From positions 248,001 to 312,000 of the forward strand of contig JBFDTN010000001.1 of assembly GCA_040719455.1 (NCBI GenBank): 64,000 nt of DNA. The letters run 5' to 3'. Below are positions 6,907-16,500 of the stretch, one piece after another. Below the pieces are notes generated by a model. The model ran no database searches. It was not told where the DNA came from and worked only from the letters and a program-made list of their open reading frames with translations. This stretch comes from Streptococcus pneumoniae (GTDB lineage: Bacteria > Bacillota > Bacilli > Lactobacillales > Streptococcaceae). A program made the translations under genes and the position numbers. How positions within the stretch are numbered: position 1 is the stretch's first letter; every line of letters starts with the position of its first letter.

Positions 6907-9199
6907 GGCGAAAACGACTAAAAGAGAAATCTTACCCTCAACCGTCAATACCTTGGCCTACCAAGGCCTCTTTCCTAATGGCCTCATGCAAGTACTGCCA
7001 GACTATTTCTCTCAGACCTATCTCCTAGGAGATGTCAACTACCAGACGGTAGGCTTAGAAGAAAAGGGAGCGATCGTAGAAACCTATTCAGATTTGATTA
7101 ATTCGCTCGATGAGAAAACCAATTTCCAACTAACCATTTTTAACCAGAAAGTCAATTTAGAAAAATTCCGAAAAAGTGTCCTATATCCGCATCATGAGGA
7201 TGGCTTTGACACCTACCGTGATGAGTTAAACCGTATCATGGACAATAACTTAGAAGCTGGTGAGAATAACTTTTCAGCCATGAAACTCATTTCTTTTGGA
7301 AAACAAGACCAAAACCCAAAACTCGCCTTTCGCTCCCTATCGCAAATTGGGGAATACTTTAAAAGTGGCTTTTCAGAAATTGATGCGAGCTTTAGCCTCC
7401 TACAAGGTGAGGAGAGAGTCAACCAGCTAGCGGATATGTTACGAGGGGAACATCAGGTGCCCTTTACCTATCAGGACCTAGCTCTTTCAGGACAAACGAC
7501 CAAGCACTTTATCGCCCCAGCTAGTCTGTCCTTTAAACAGAAGAATTACATGGAGATAGATAATCGTCTCTTACAAATTGTCTATGTGCGGGATTATGGT
7601 ATGGAATTGGGAGATCGGTTTATTCGTGATTTGATGCAGTCGGATTTAGAAGTCATCATTAGCCTTCATGCCAAGGGATCTACCAAATCTGAAGCCATGA
7701 AGAAACTCAGAACGAAGAAAACACTCATGGAATCACAAAAAATTGGGGAACAACAAAAGATGGCACGAACAGGAGTCTATCTAGAAAAAGTCAGTCAAGT
7801 GCTAGAAACCAATATTGATGAAGCAGAAGAGCTGCTTAAAACCATGACCCAAACAGGAGACAAGCTCTTTGATACCCTCTTTTTGATTGGGGTCTTTGCG
7901 GATCATGAGGAAGAATTGAAACATTCACTTGAGATCATCAAACAGGTGGCAGGCTCAAATGACCTTGTGATTGACAACTTGACCTATATGCAAGAAGCAG
8001 CCTTTAACAGTCTCTTGCCCTTTGGGAAGAACTTTTTAGAAGGTGTCTCTCGCTCTCTTTTGACATCAAACATTGCCGTCAACTCTCCTTGGACATCTGT
8101 CGATATACAGGATAAGGGAGGTAAGTTCTATGGCATTAATCAGATTTCTAGTAATATCATAACCATTGACCGTGGAAAGCTCAACACTCCTTCAGGTTTG
8201 ATTTTAGGAACGTCTGGTGCTGGTAAGGGAATGGCCACCAAGCATGAAATCATCTCCACCAAGCTAAGAGAAGGGAATGAAAACACAGAAATTATCGTCG
8301 TAGATCCTGAAAATGAGTATAGTATTATCGGTCAAGCCTTTGGTGGAGAGAGTATTGATATTGCGCCGGACTCCACCACCTTCTTAAATGTCCTTGATTT
8401 GTCTGATGAGAATATGGACGAAGATCCTGTCAAGGTTAAATCAGAGTTTCTCTTATCCTTTATTGGAAAACTTCTTGACCGTAAAATGGATGGTCGGGAA
8501 AAATCCATTATTGACCGAGTAACCAGACTGACCTACAAGCATTTTGATCAGCCTTCTTTAGTCGAGTGGGTCTTTGTTTTATCGAAACAACCGGAAGAAG
8601 AAGCGAAAAATTTGGCTCTTGATATGGAACTCTATGTGGAGGGGTCTCTTAATATCTTTTCACATCGGACCAACATCAAAACAGACAGTAACTTCCTTAT
8701 TTACAATGTCAAAAAGCTAGGGGATGAATTGAAACAAATTGCCCTCATGGTTATTTTTGATCAGATTTGGAATCGTGTGGTCAAGAACCAACAGTTAGGC
8801 AAGAAAACTTGGATTTATTTTGATGAAATGCAGCTCCTATTGTTGGACAAGTATGCCTCTGACTTCTTCTTCAAATTATGGAGTCGGGTTCGTAAATACG
8901 GGGCTACCCCAACAGGCATTACGCAAAATGTGGAGACCCTACTCCTTGATTCGAATGGCAGACGCATTATCGCAAATAGTGAGTTTATGATTCTCTTGAA
9001 ACAGGCTAAGAATGACCGTGAGGAATTGGTTCACATGTTGGGATTATCAAAAGAGCTTGAAAAATACTTGGTGAATCCAGACAAAGGCGCAGGTCTCATC
9101 AAAGCGGGCGCAACCGTTGTGCCTTTCAAAAATAAGATTCCTCACCAGACGGCACTCTTTGACATCATGAGTACAGACCCAGAGAAAATGAGGAGTTGA
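6863..9199 (+). CDS. VirB4/TraE-type secretion ATPase
   Basis: 778-residue energising ATPase of the conjugation channel, acting on the cytosolic face of the membrane. The C-terminal motor has Walker A GTSGAGKG near residue 449 and Walker B WIYFDEMQLLL near 652. The N-terminal half (to about 400) is the VirB4 interaction domain. The GTG start at 6863 follows AAGGAG and lies inside prgI. Length is normal for Gram-positive VirB4. The hydrolase gene begins one base after its stop. Confidence 0.95.
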   Translation: MTKPKHFMKPKLSSKAKTTKREILPSTVNTLAYQGLFPNGLMQVLPDYFSQTYLLGDVNYQTVGLEEKGAIVETYSDLINSLDEKTNFQLTIFNQKVNLEKFRKSVLYPHHEDGFDTYRDELNRIMDNNLEAGENNFSAMKLISFGKQDQNPKLAFRSLSQIGEYFKSGFSEIDASFSLLQGEERVNQLADMLRGEHQVPFTYQDLALSGQTTKHFIAPASLSFKQKNYMEIDNRLLQIVYVRDYGMELGDRFIRDLMQSDLEVIISLHAKGSTKSEAMKKLRTKKTLMESQKIGEQQKMARTGVYLEKVSQVLETNIDEAEELLKTMTQTGDKLFDTLFLIGVFADHEEELKHSLEIIKQVAGSNDLVIDNLTYMQEAAFNSLLPFGKNFLEGVSRSLLTSNIAVNSPWTSVDIQDKGGKFYGINQISSNIITIDRGKLNTPSGLILGTSGAGKGMATKHEIISTKLREGNENTEIIVVDPENEYSIIGQAFGGESIDIAPDSTTFLNVLDLSDENMDEDPVKVKSEFLLSFIGKLLDRKMDGREKSIIDRVTRLTYKHFDQPSLVEWVFVLSKQPEEEAKNLALDMELYVEGSLNIFSHRTNIKTDSNFLIYNVKKLGDELKQIALMVIFDQIWNRVVKNQQLGKKTWIYFDEMQLLLLDKYASDFFFKLWSRVRKYGATPTGITQNVETLLLDSNGRRIIANSEFMILLKQAKNDREELVHMLGLSKELEKYLVNPDKGAGLIKAGATVVPFKNKIPHQTALFDIMSTDPEKMRS

Positions 9200-9200
9200 G

Positions 9201-12005
9201 ATGAAACACGATAAGAAAACCGTTAAGGCTGCTCGACAGTCTTTTCAAAGCAATCTTAAAGATAGTCGTATGAACTATCGTAGGGAGAAAAAGGAACTGA
9301 AAAAGTTGTTCCCTAAGAAACGCTTTCTCATCAGACGGGCAGAAAAAGGAGAAATGAGAAGCCAGAAAGCGGCGCTCAAACAAGCCTTCCAAGAAGAAAA
9401 AACGGCCGCACAAGAAACCTTTCAGGAAGCCATCACCCATGTCTCTCCTAGAGCCTTAAAAGCCAAGGAAATCAAAAAATACCGTCTCCCACAGGCTAGA
9501 CATCGCTTGAAGCTAGCGAGAAAACACTTGGCAGAAGTCAAGCTAGAAGAAAAAACAAAGAGTGTCAATCCCAAGTTTACCTATCATAGAGAATCTCCTC
9601 ATGAAAAATCCTTCAGATTTCGATTGAAACAAGAAAAATCACTTGAGCGGCTTCAGGCTGAAAAAGAAAAGGATTTTGCAAGGCGTGAGGTCAAACAGCT
9701 TAAAAGGGTGCATAAGGAAAAGCAGGTCTCGACCAAGGTCAAACGAGGTCTGCGCCTTGCGGTTCTTGAAGCAGTTGATGTGGTGGCACAAGAGGATGAC
9801 TTGGACGGATTGCGAAGCCTAAAAGACACGAGTTTAAAAGCTAGGCGCTATGGTCGATTCGCCTATCAATCAGGAAAAGTCTTAGTCAAAGGAGGGCAGG
9901 CGGGCCTTCGTTTTACCAAGAAAAAAGTCGCAAATAGCCAAGAACGCTATCAGAATTTCAAAAAAGGGAGGGGTTGGACCAGAAATAAACCTTTAAAACC
10001 AAGGAGACGCTACCAAACTTTTCTAAAAGAAGCTAGGAAGCAAATGGCAGCAGGGTTGAAAGGAATGCTTCAAGCCCTCAAGGGAAGCGTGAGTTTCTTT
10101 TCAAGCCTAGTCCTCAATCCCATGACTTGGCTTGTTTCAGGACTGCTGTTAGTTTTTCTTTTGATGATGAGTTTTGTCATGAGTGTGTCAGGGACGAGTT
10201 TGATCCAGCAAGATGAGTTTGAACTCACTAAAAGCTACACCCACATGACGTGGGAAGATGCGGAACATTCGAGAAAGAGCGACCAAGGAATTACCTATTA
10301 CACCAAGATAGATGATGTCATGACCTTTATGAACCTCAAGTACCAAGACTATCGTTTAGAAGAGAAAATGGATAGTGGTCAAATGACCTATCAAGACTAT
10401 CTAAGTCAGCTTTGGGAGGACTTAAATGGAGGATCTTCTATCAAGGCGATGGCAGATTTATACCAGAATCCTCCCTACAAACTCTCTGATGAGGACCAGG
10501 AAACTTTAAAGGAATTGACAGAAGAAGGGAAGTACCTGGCTTTAGAAGAGTTAGACAATCCCTTTCAAGGGCAGACGGAAGACGATGCGCTAACCATGAC
10601 CGTTCGGTACGGTTATGAGTTAGTGGATGAAAAACCGACGTTACATCATCATATTGTGTTAGAAGCAAAAGAAAATCAGGTTATTGTAGCTCCTATGGAT
10701 GGTAAAGTATCACTTGATGGCGAAAATCTGATTCTGACAGCTGGAAGAGGGAAAAATAAGGCAAAGCTCACCCTCTACAAGATTGCGACTGGTCGAGTAA
10801 TTGAGGGCCAACAGGTAGTGGCAGGAGATGTGATTGGCCAAACCAAGGACGGAACAGGCCTCAAAGTAGCCTATCAAAAGGTTGATGAGGATACCGACAA
10901 ACTAGTCTATGTCAATCCTGCTTTTTACTTTCCCAAGGTTATTCAATTACAGACAACGATTTTGCCTGCCATTGGTCAGTTTGGGGGCGATGAGTTTGCG
11001 AGAGCCAAGGCTATCTATGAGTATTTAAAAAATCAAGGAGCGACCAATCAGGCTATTGCGGCTATTTTAGGGAATTGGTCAGTAGAGTCCTCTATCAATC
11101 CAAAACGAGCAGAAGGAGACTATCTGAATCCTCCTGTTGGGGCAACTGATAGTTCTTGGGATGATGAAGACTGGCTATCCATCAGTGGACCAGCTATCTA
11201 CAATGGGCGTTACACAAATATCCTAAGACGTGGCTTAGGATTAGGACAATGGACAGATACAGCGGACGGTTCACGTCGCCATACGCTTTTGTTGGAATAT
11301 GCCAAAAAGAAGAATCAGAAGTGGTACGACCTAAATCTACAACTTGATTTTATGCTTCATGGCGATAGTCCTTATTACACCAACTGGTTAAAAGAGTTCT
11401 TTCACCATACAGGTAGTCCTGCTAGTCTCACCCAGCTCTTTTTGATTTACTGGGAGGGTAATTCAGGCGATAAACTCTTGGAGAGACAAACTCGAGCAAC
11501 CGAGTGGTATTACCAAATAGAAAAAGGCTTTAGTCAGCCGAATGGCGGAACTGCTCAAAGTGATCCAAAGGCCTTGGAAGCTGTTCGTGGAGACCTATAT
11601 GAGAACTCGGTACCAGGTGGTGGCGATGGCATGGGCTATGCCTACGGTCAATGTACGTGGGGAGTTGCGGCACGCATCAACCAACTTGGCTTGAAACTAA
11701 AGGGCAGAAATGGGGAGAAAATCCCTATTATCAGTACCATGGGGAACGGCCAAGATTGGGTGAGAACAGCCGCAAGTCTTGGTGGTGAAACAGGCTCAAT
11801 ACCAAAAGCAGGTGCCATCATCTCCTTTGCGGGTGGGAGTCACGGTTCTGCAGCAGCATACGGGCACGTGGCTTTTATCGAGAAAGTGTATCCAGATGGG
11901 TCATTCCTTATTTCAGAAACCAATGTCAATGGTAATCCCAATTATACTTTTCGTAGAATTAGTGGGCCGGATTCCACTATGAGTTTTGCTTATACGGTGA
12001 AATAA
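9201..12005 (+). CDS. VirB1-like wall hydrolase: phage-tail-type lysozyme plus CHAP
   Basis: 934 residues. A long, very basic N-terminal region (about 1-290, mostly Lys/Arg/Gln helices) is followed by one transmembrane segment (about 305-330). An extracellular part follows with a biotinyl/M23-like beta region (about 485-560) that lacks zinc-binding histidines. A tail-lysozyme domain (about 605-780, 'GNWSVESSINP', 'GLGLGQWTD') and a C-terminal CHAP amidase (GQCTWG with catalytic Cys near 815, His in 'YGHVAFIE') complete it. Such proteins open peptidoglycan locally for the conjugation channel. The big cytosolic basic region is typical of this ICE family and may contact the channel or DNA. Last gene before a strong terminator. 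Confidence 0.9.
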   Translation: MKHDKKTVKAARQSFQSNLKDSRMNYRREKKELKKLFPKKRFLIRRAEKGEMRSQKAALKQAFQEEKTAAQETFQEAITHVSPRALKAKEIKKYRLPQARHRLKLARKHLAEVKLEEKTKSVNPKFTYHRESPHEKSFRFRLKQEKSLERLQAEKEKDFARREVKQLKRVHKEKQVSTKVKRGLRLAVLEAVDVVAQEDDLDGLRSLKDTSLKARRYGRFAYQSGKVLVKGGQAGLRFTKKKVANSQERYQNFKKGRGWTRNKPLKPRRRYQTFLKEARKQMAAGLKGMLQALKGSVSFFSSLVLNPMTWLVSGLLLVFLLMMSFVMSVSGTSLIQQDEFELTKSYTHMTWEDAEHSRKSDQGITYYTKIDDVMTFMNLKYQDYRLEEKMDSGQMTYQDYLSQLWEDLNGGSSIKAMADLYQNPPYKLSDEDQETLKELTEEGKYLALEELDNPFQGQTEDDALTMTVRYGYELVDEKPTLHHHIVLEAKENQVIVAPMDGKVSLDGENLILTAGRGKNKAKLTLYKIATGRVIEGQQVVAGDVIGQTKDGTGLKVAYQKVDEDTDKLVYVNPAFYFPKVIQLQTTILPAIGQFGGDEFARAKAIYEYLKNQGATNQAIAAILGNWSVESSINPKRAEGDYLNPPVGATDSSWDDEDWLSISGPAIYNGRYTNILRRGLGLGQWTDTADGSRRHTLLLEYAKKKNQKWYDLNLQLDFMLHGDSPYYTNWLKEFFHHTGSPASLTQLFLIYWEGNSGDKLLERQTRATEWYYQIEKGFSQPNGGTAQSDPKALEAVRGDLYENSVPGGGDGMGYAYGQCTWGVAARINQLGLKLKGRNGEKIPIISTMGNGQDWVRTAASLGGETGSIPKAGAIISFAGGSHGSAAAYGHVAFIEKVYPDGSFLISETNVNGNPNYTFRRISGPDSTMSFAYTVK

Positions 12006-12113
12006 AGATAGCTGAATAAATGCGTATTATTGAGTTAAAATAATTGTTATCTTGAACAAAGAAAAAGATGTAACAAAATCGTTAGTGTGAATCATCGTTT
12101 ATATAACGTAACC

Positions 12114-12149
12114 AAAAGACCCCTTGGTATTTCTACCAAGGGGTCTTTT
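12114..12149. terminator. Strong bidirectional terminator
   Basis: Arms 12114-12129 and 12134-12149 pair perfectly over 16 bases around a TTTC loop, with A and T runs on either side. It closes the transfer operon on the plus strand and can serve the convergent abi gene on the minus strand. Confidence 0.92.
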
Positions 12150-12259
12150 TCGAGGAAAATATAAGATTGATATTCTCCAGCGCTCTTAGGAGCAATTCTA
12201 TTTTCTATAATAATTCTAGTATATTTAAATAGAGATGTCAAGAAAAAGCTTTAATTTAT

Positions 12260-13354
12260 TTAAAAACGGTGTTGAGATTCTGTAAAAATAAATTTTTTCC
12301 ATTCTTTTAAATTGGGGTTTCCCATTCTTGTTAATAAGCGGCTGTTCAAATCAAAATCTGATGATTTGAAATGTTTATTGTTTCTATAAATAATTGAATT
12401 TATATGTTTTTTTAATGGTCTTGTACTTTCAAAATAATTGACAATTTGTAGAGCATCAAAAAGTGATAAAACGGAGGATGGTGCTCCTGTTTCAGATGGT
12501 GTTAAGTTAAATGATGTTACTAAGTTTGCATTTAATTTAATATATTTTGGAGATTGATAGCGATACACTAATGATCCGTGAGCACAGAAATTTCGAAGTG
12601 ATTTAATAATGTCAAACATATTTAAAAATTCATTTCGATAAAATAGCGGCATACCAAAATCCTTCATTACCTTTTCTAATATACTAGGTTCTAAGTAATG
12701 TAGTAAACGGATAACTTCACCTAATGTCATTGTTTCAATTGCCACCCAGAATGGGACAGCAACATGGCGGTGATAAGTATAATGTGGATTTTGACCTGTT
12801 CGAAAAGTTGTTGTCCCAGATTGGCTAGTATAGCGGGGGTCTGTATAAAATTGATAGTTAATATGGTCATTTTCATTGATTAATTTTGTCAGATAAAAAG
12901 GTTGAAATAAAATAAAATTATCGAAATCAGAGTAAATTTTTTTATTTTGGTAATTTACAAAAGGATAGTTGTTCGCATATTGACTATTTATTGGATTTAC
13001 ATATTTTGATTTTAATGTGTAGTTCATTGTATCACTTATTGTGAGACAATGAGTTTGAGTAAAGTGATAAGCTACTGAATTCTTTAATTTTGATTCAATA
13101 TTGTCGAGAATTTCGAGAATCGTAGCGGCTAATTTTTTATTAAATTTATAAATTGTAATAAAGTCTTCCAATGTTACTTTATTGAACTGTTTTGGATTCT
13201 TGCTCGAAAGCAAAAGATTTTCTATGCCATTGAACAAATTAAAGTAATTATATTTTATAAGGGCGTTGTCAAGCTCTCTGTCTTTAAATTGCAAGTTTCT
13301 ACTGTGTAATTTCAGTTTTAAAGATTCTCGACCTTCACTTTGTTTAATCGCCAT
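12260..13354 (-). CDS. Abi_2-family (AbiD/AbiF-like) HEPN abortive infection protein
   Basis: 364 residues. The N terminus ('LKLHSRNLQFKDRELDNALIK') and the C-terminal part ('FWVAIETMTLGEVIRLLHYL', then 'SLRNFCAHGSL') match Abi_2 proteins of lactococcal AbiD/AbiF type. RNFCAH near residue 250 is the R-x4-H motif of HEPN ribonucleases. Expected role is RNA cleavage after phage infection, costing the cell but stopping the phage. AGGAGT lies seven bases before the ATG. The gene is far more AT-rich than its neighbours and points against them, as expected of inserted cargo. No antitoxin partner is visible. Confidence 0.85.
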   Translation of the reverse strand: MAIKQSEGRESLKLKLHSRNLQFKDRELDNALIKYNYFNLFNGIENLLLSSKNPKQFNKVTLEDFITIYKFNKKLAATILEILDNIESKLKNSVAYHFTQTHCLTISDTMNYTLKSKYVNPINSQYANNYPFVNYQNKKIYSDFDNFILFQPFYLTKLINENDHINYQFYTDPRYTSQSGTTTFRTGQNPHYTYHRHVAVPFWVAIETMTLGEVIRLLHYLEPSILEKVMKDFGMPLFYRNEFLNMFDIIKSLRNFCAHGSLVYRYQSPKYIKLNANLVTSFNLTPSETGAPSSVLSLFDALQIVNYFESTRPLKKHINSIIYRNNKHFKSSDFDLNSRLLTRMGNPNLKEWKKFIFTESQHRF

Positions 13355-13563
13355 GTGTTACTCCTATATCAATAATATCCTAACTTAAAGTATATCATAT
13401 TTTTGTACTGTGTTGGTATTCATTAATAGTTAGAATAGATTTTAGAAAAATCCTTTGAAAGTAATGTGATACTAAAATCAAGTCTTCTTTTTTATGATGA
13501 GAAGAGAGTGACATGGAGTCTACCTTCATGTTGCTTCGAATCAAAAGAAAAGAAGGAATGTCT

Positions 13564-16500
13564 ATGACGAAACAATGGAATCATCACTTTTTGGTCAATC
13601 AAGAAAAAGGTGAAAAGCATGTCTTGCGTAAAAGCAAGAAATACCGCACCCTGTGTTCAGTTGCGCTTGGTACGGTCATGACAGCTGTTGTCGCTTGGGG
13701 CGCTCCAGTCGCTCAGGCAGATGAAGTGGAAACAACTGCCCCTTCAGTGGATACTGTACGCCTGACAGAAAATCCAGCTACTAATCTTCCTGAAGCGCAA
13801 CCAAGTAGCCTTGTGGAACAGACCGATAGCCTTGCCTCAACGGGTCAGTCAAGTGGGGCTATGACGGTCACAGTTCCGCATGATACCGTAACGCAAGCTG
13901 TGAATCAGGCAAAAGCAGAAGGGGTTACTACCATTCAGGATGAGCCTATGGACTTAGGAAATACTACAACGGCTAAGGAAACTGCCCACCAATTGGAAGT
14001 GGCAGAAAGAGATGCTGCTAAGCAGGCGGAAAGTATTTCTAAGGTAACCGCTAGCTATCATGCTGAAAAAGAAAACTATAAGCGTGAAAAGACCCGTATT
14101 GAGACGCAAAACGAGTCCTTAAATGCTGCCTATAAAGAGGCAAATCAAGCAGGCAATAGCCTAAGCAGTTTTGTTTCTGAGAAGGTTTCAGAAGTAAAAG
14201 CGAATGATGCGACGGCTGAAGTGACTGTAACGACAAGAGAAGTTTCCTCAGGTGATGGCTCAAGTCCGTCAAGCTATAAGGACTATAGGGAGGTTGTCTC
14301 AAAGATTGATCAGGAGAATAAAGACAATCTTGCCGCCTACTTGAAGAAGAAAGAGCTTGCGGACGAGCTAGCCGCAAAGAACCTCTTGATTCAAAAGGAA
14401 AATGAAGCAGGTATAGCCAAGGCAAATGCGGAAAATGAAGCAATTGAGCAGCGTAATCAGGAGAAGAAACGAGCTGTAGATGAAGCAAATAAAGCCGGTC
14501 AAGCAGCGGTTGATGCGGCCAATCGACGAAACCAACAACTAGTGACAGACCGTGCCAATGAGATTGCGGCAATCACCAAGCGAAATCACGAAAAAGAAGA
14601 AGCTGCTAAGAAAGAAAATGCGGCTATTGATGCCTATAATGCCAAAGAACAGGAGCGTTACAAACGTGAGTTGGCAGAGATTTCAAAAGGTGTAGAAGGG
14701 TATATTTCAGAAGCACTGGCTCAAGCTCTTAACTTAAACAATGGGGAACCCCAGGCTAAACACGGGGCAGGCACTCGTAATCCTGATCGGATTATCTCAA
14801 CAGGGGATGCCATGCTTGGTGGCTATTCTAACATCCTTGATTCCACGGGCTTCTTTGTCTATGACAGCTTTAAAACAGGTGAGACGCTTTCTTTTACCTA
14901 TCATAATTTGAAGAAGGCGAGCTTTGATGGCAAGAAAATCACCAAGGTCGCTTATGATATCACAAATCTGACTTCTCCAGTTGGCACAAATGCGGTCAAG
15001 TTGGTCGTACCTAATGACCCAACGGAGGGCTTTATTGCTTACCGTAATGACGGGACGGGTGATTGGCGGACAGACAAAATGGAGTTTCGTGTAAAGGCCA
15101 AGTATTTCTTGGAAGACGGCACGCAAGTCAGCTTTACAAAAGAAAAACCAGGTGTCTTCACCTACTCGTCGCTTAATCACAACGATATTGGACTTGAGTA
15201 TGTCAAGGACTCATCTGGAAAGTTTGTCCCAATCAATGGTTCGACCATTCAAGTGACCAATGAAGGCCTGGCTCGTTCCTTAAGTGCTAATCGCTCTAGT
15301 GATTTGAACCTACCCGAAGAATGGGATACCTCTTCCAGTCGTTATGCCTATAAGGGAGCGATTGTCTCCACCACTACATCGGGGAATACCTACACGGTGA
15401 CTTTTGGGCAGGGAGATATGCCTACGCAAGTCGGAGGAAAGACTTATTGGTTTGCCTTAAATACCCTCCCTGTCGCTCGAACGGTCACCCCTTATCGTCC
15501 TAAGCCCCATGTTAAGGCTGACCTTGAGCCTGTTCCAGACCCGCTGACAGCTGACCCTCAGACATTCACGCCAAAACCTTTTACGCCAGATCCTCTTGTG
15601 ACCTTTACACCCCAACCCTTGGAGAAAGTGACGCAACCAAGTTTGATGCTTACGAAGGTGCTAGAGCCTACCAAGCCAACACCAGAACCCTTGCCAAAAG
15701 TGCCACAAGTACCAACGATTCACTACCATGAGTATCGTCTGACAACGACACCCGCCATTATGAAAGAAGTGGTGAATAGCGACCAAGAAAACATCCATGA
15801 GAAACAGGTCGCAAAGGATTCTACGGTGATTTATCCTTTAACAGTGGATGACCTTTCGCCAAATCGAGAAAAGACCATGAGTCTTACCTTTGAGGATTAT
15901 TTACCAGCAGGTTATCACGTTGATCTGACCAAAACACAACTTGAGAATCCTGACTATGATGTGACCTTTGTCGAAGACAAGAACTTTGTGACCTTGACCG
16001 CAAAGGAAGGCTTACTAGAGCAGGTAAACAAGGAGCTGAATAAATCTTATTCACTCGTTACTCCAAAACTTTACGGGCAAGTGCAGCAGGATGGCGCCAC
16101 CTACTCAAATAGCTACAAACTCCTCATCAATAAGGGAATGCCAAATTTCTATACCGTCACCTCTAATATCGTGACTGTTCGGACTCCAGGTGACGGAGAG
16201 ACTACTAGCTACATTCAACCGCACAAGGAGAACCAGAATGCGGATGATGTAGTGATAAATGATACGGTCGTTGCTTTTGGATCCACCAATCACTATACCT
16301 TAACCTGGGATTTAGACCAGTATAAAGGGGATACTTCCTCAAAAGAGATGATTGCACGTGGCTTCTTTTATGTCGATGATTATCCTGAGGAAGCGCTTGA
16401 TTTAGTTGAAAATGGGGTCACGATTACGACCCTTGATGGGAAAATCGTTTCGGGTATCGCGACAACAGCCTATGCCAGTCTTCAAGAAGCGCCCAAAGAA

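Noticed and set aside
14051..14572. 173-codon open frame on the minus strand inside the adhesin gene
   Set aside because: Shadow of the repetitive alanine-rich coding region; low-complexity product, no ribosome site, no family resemblance.
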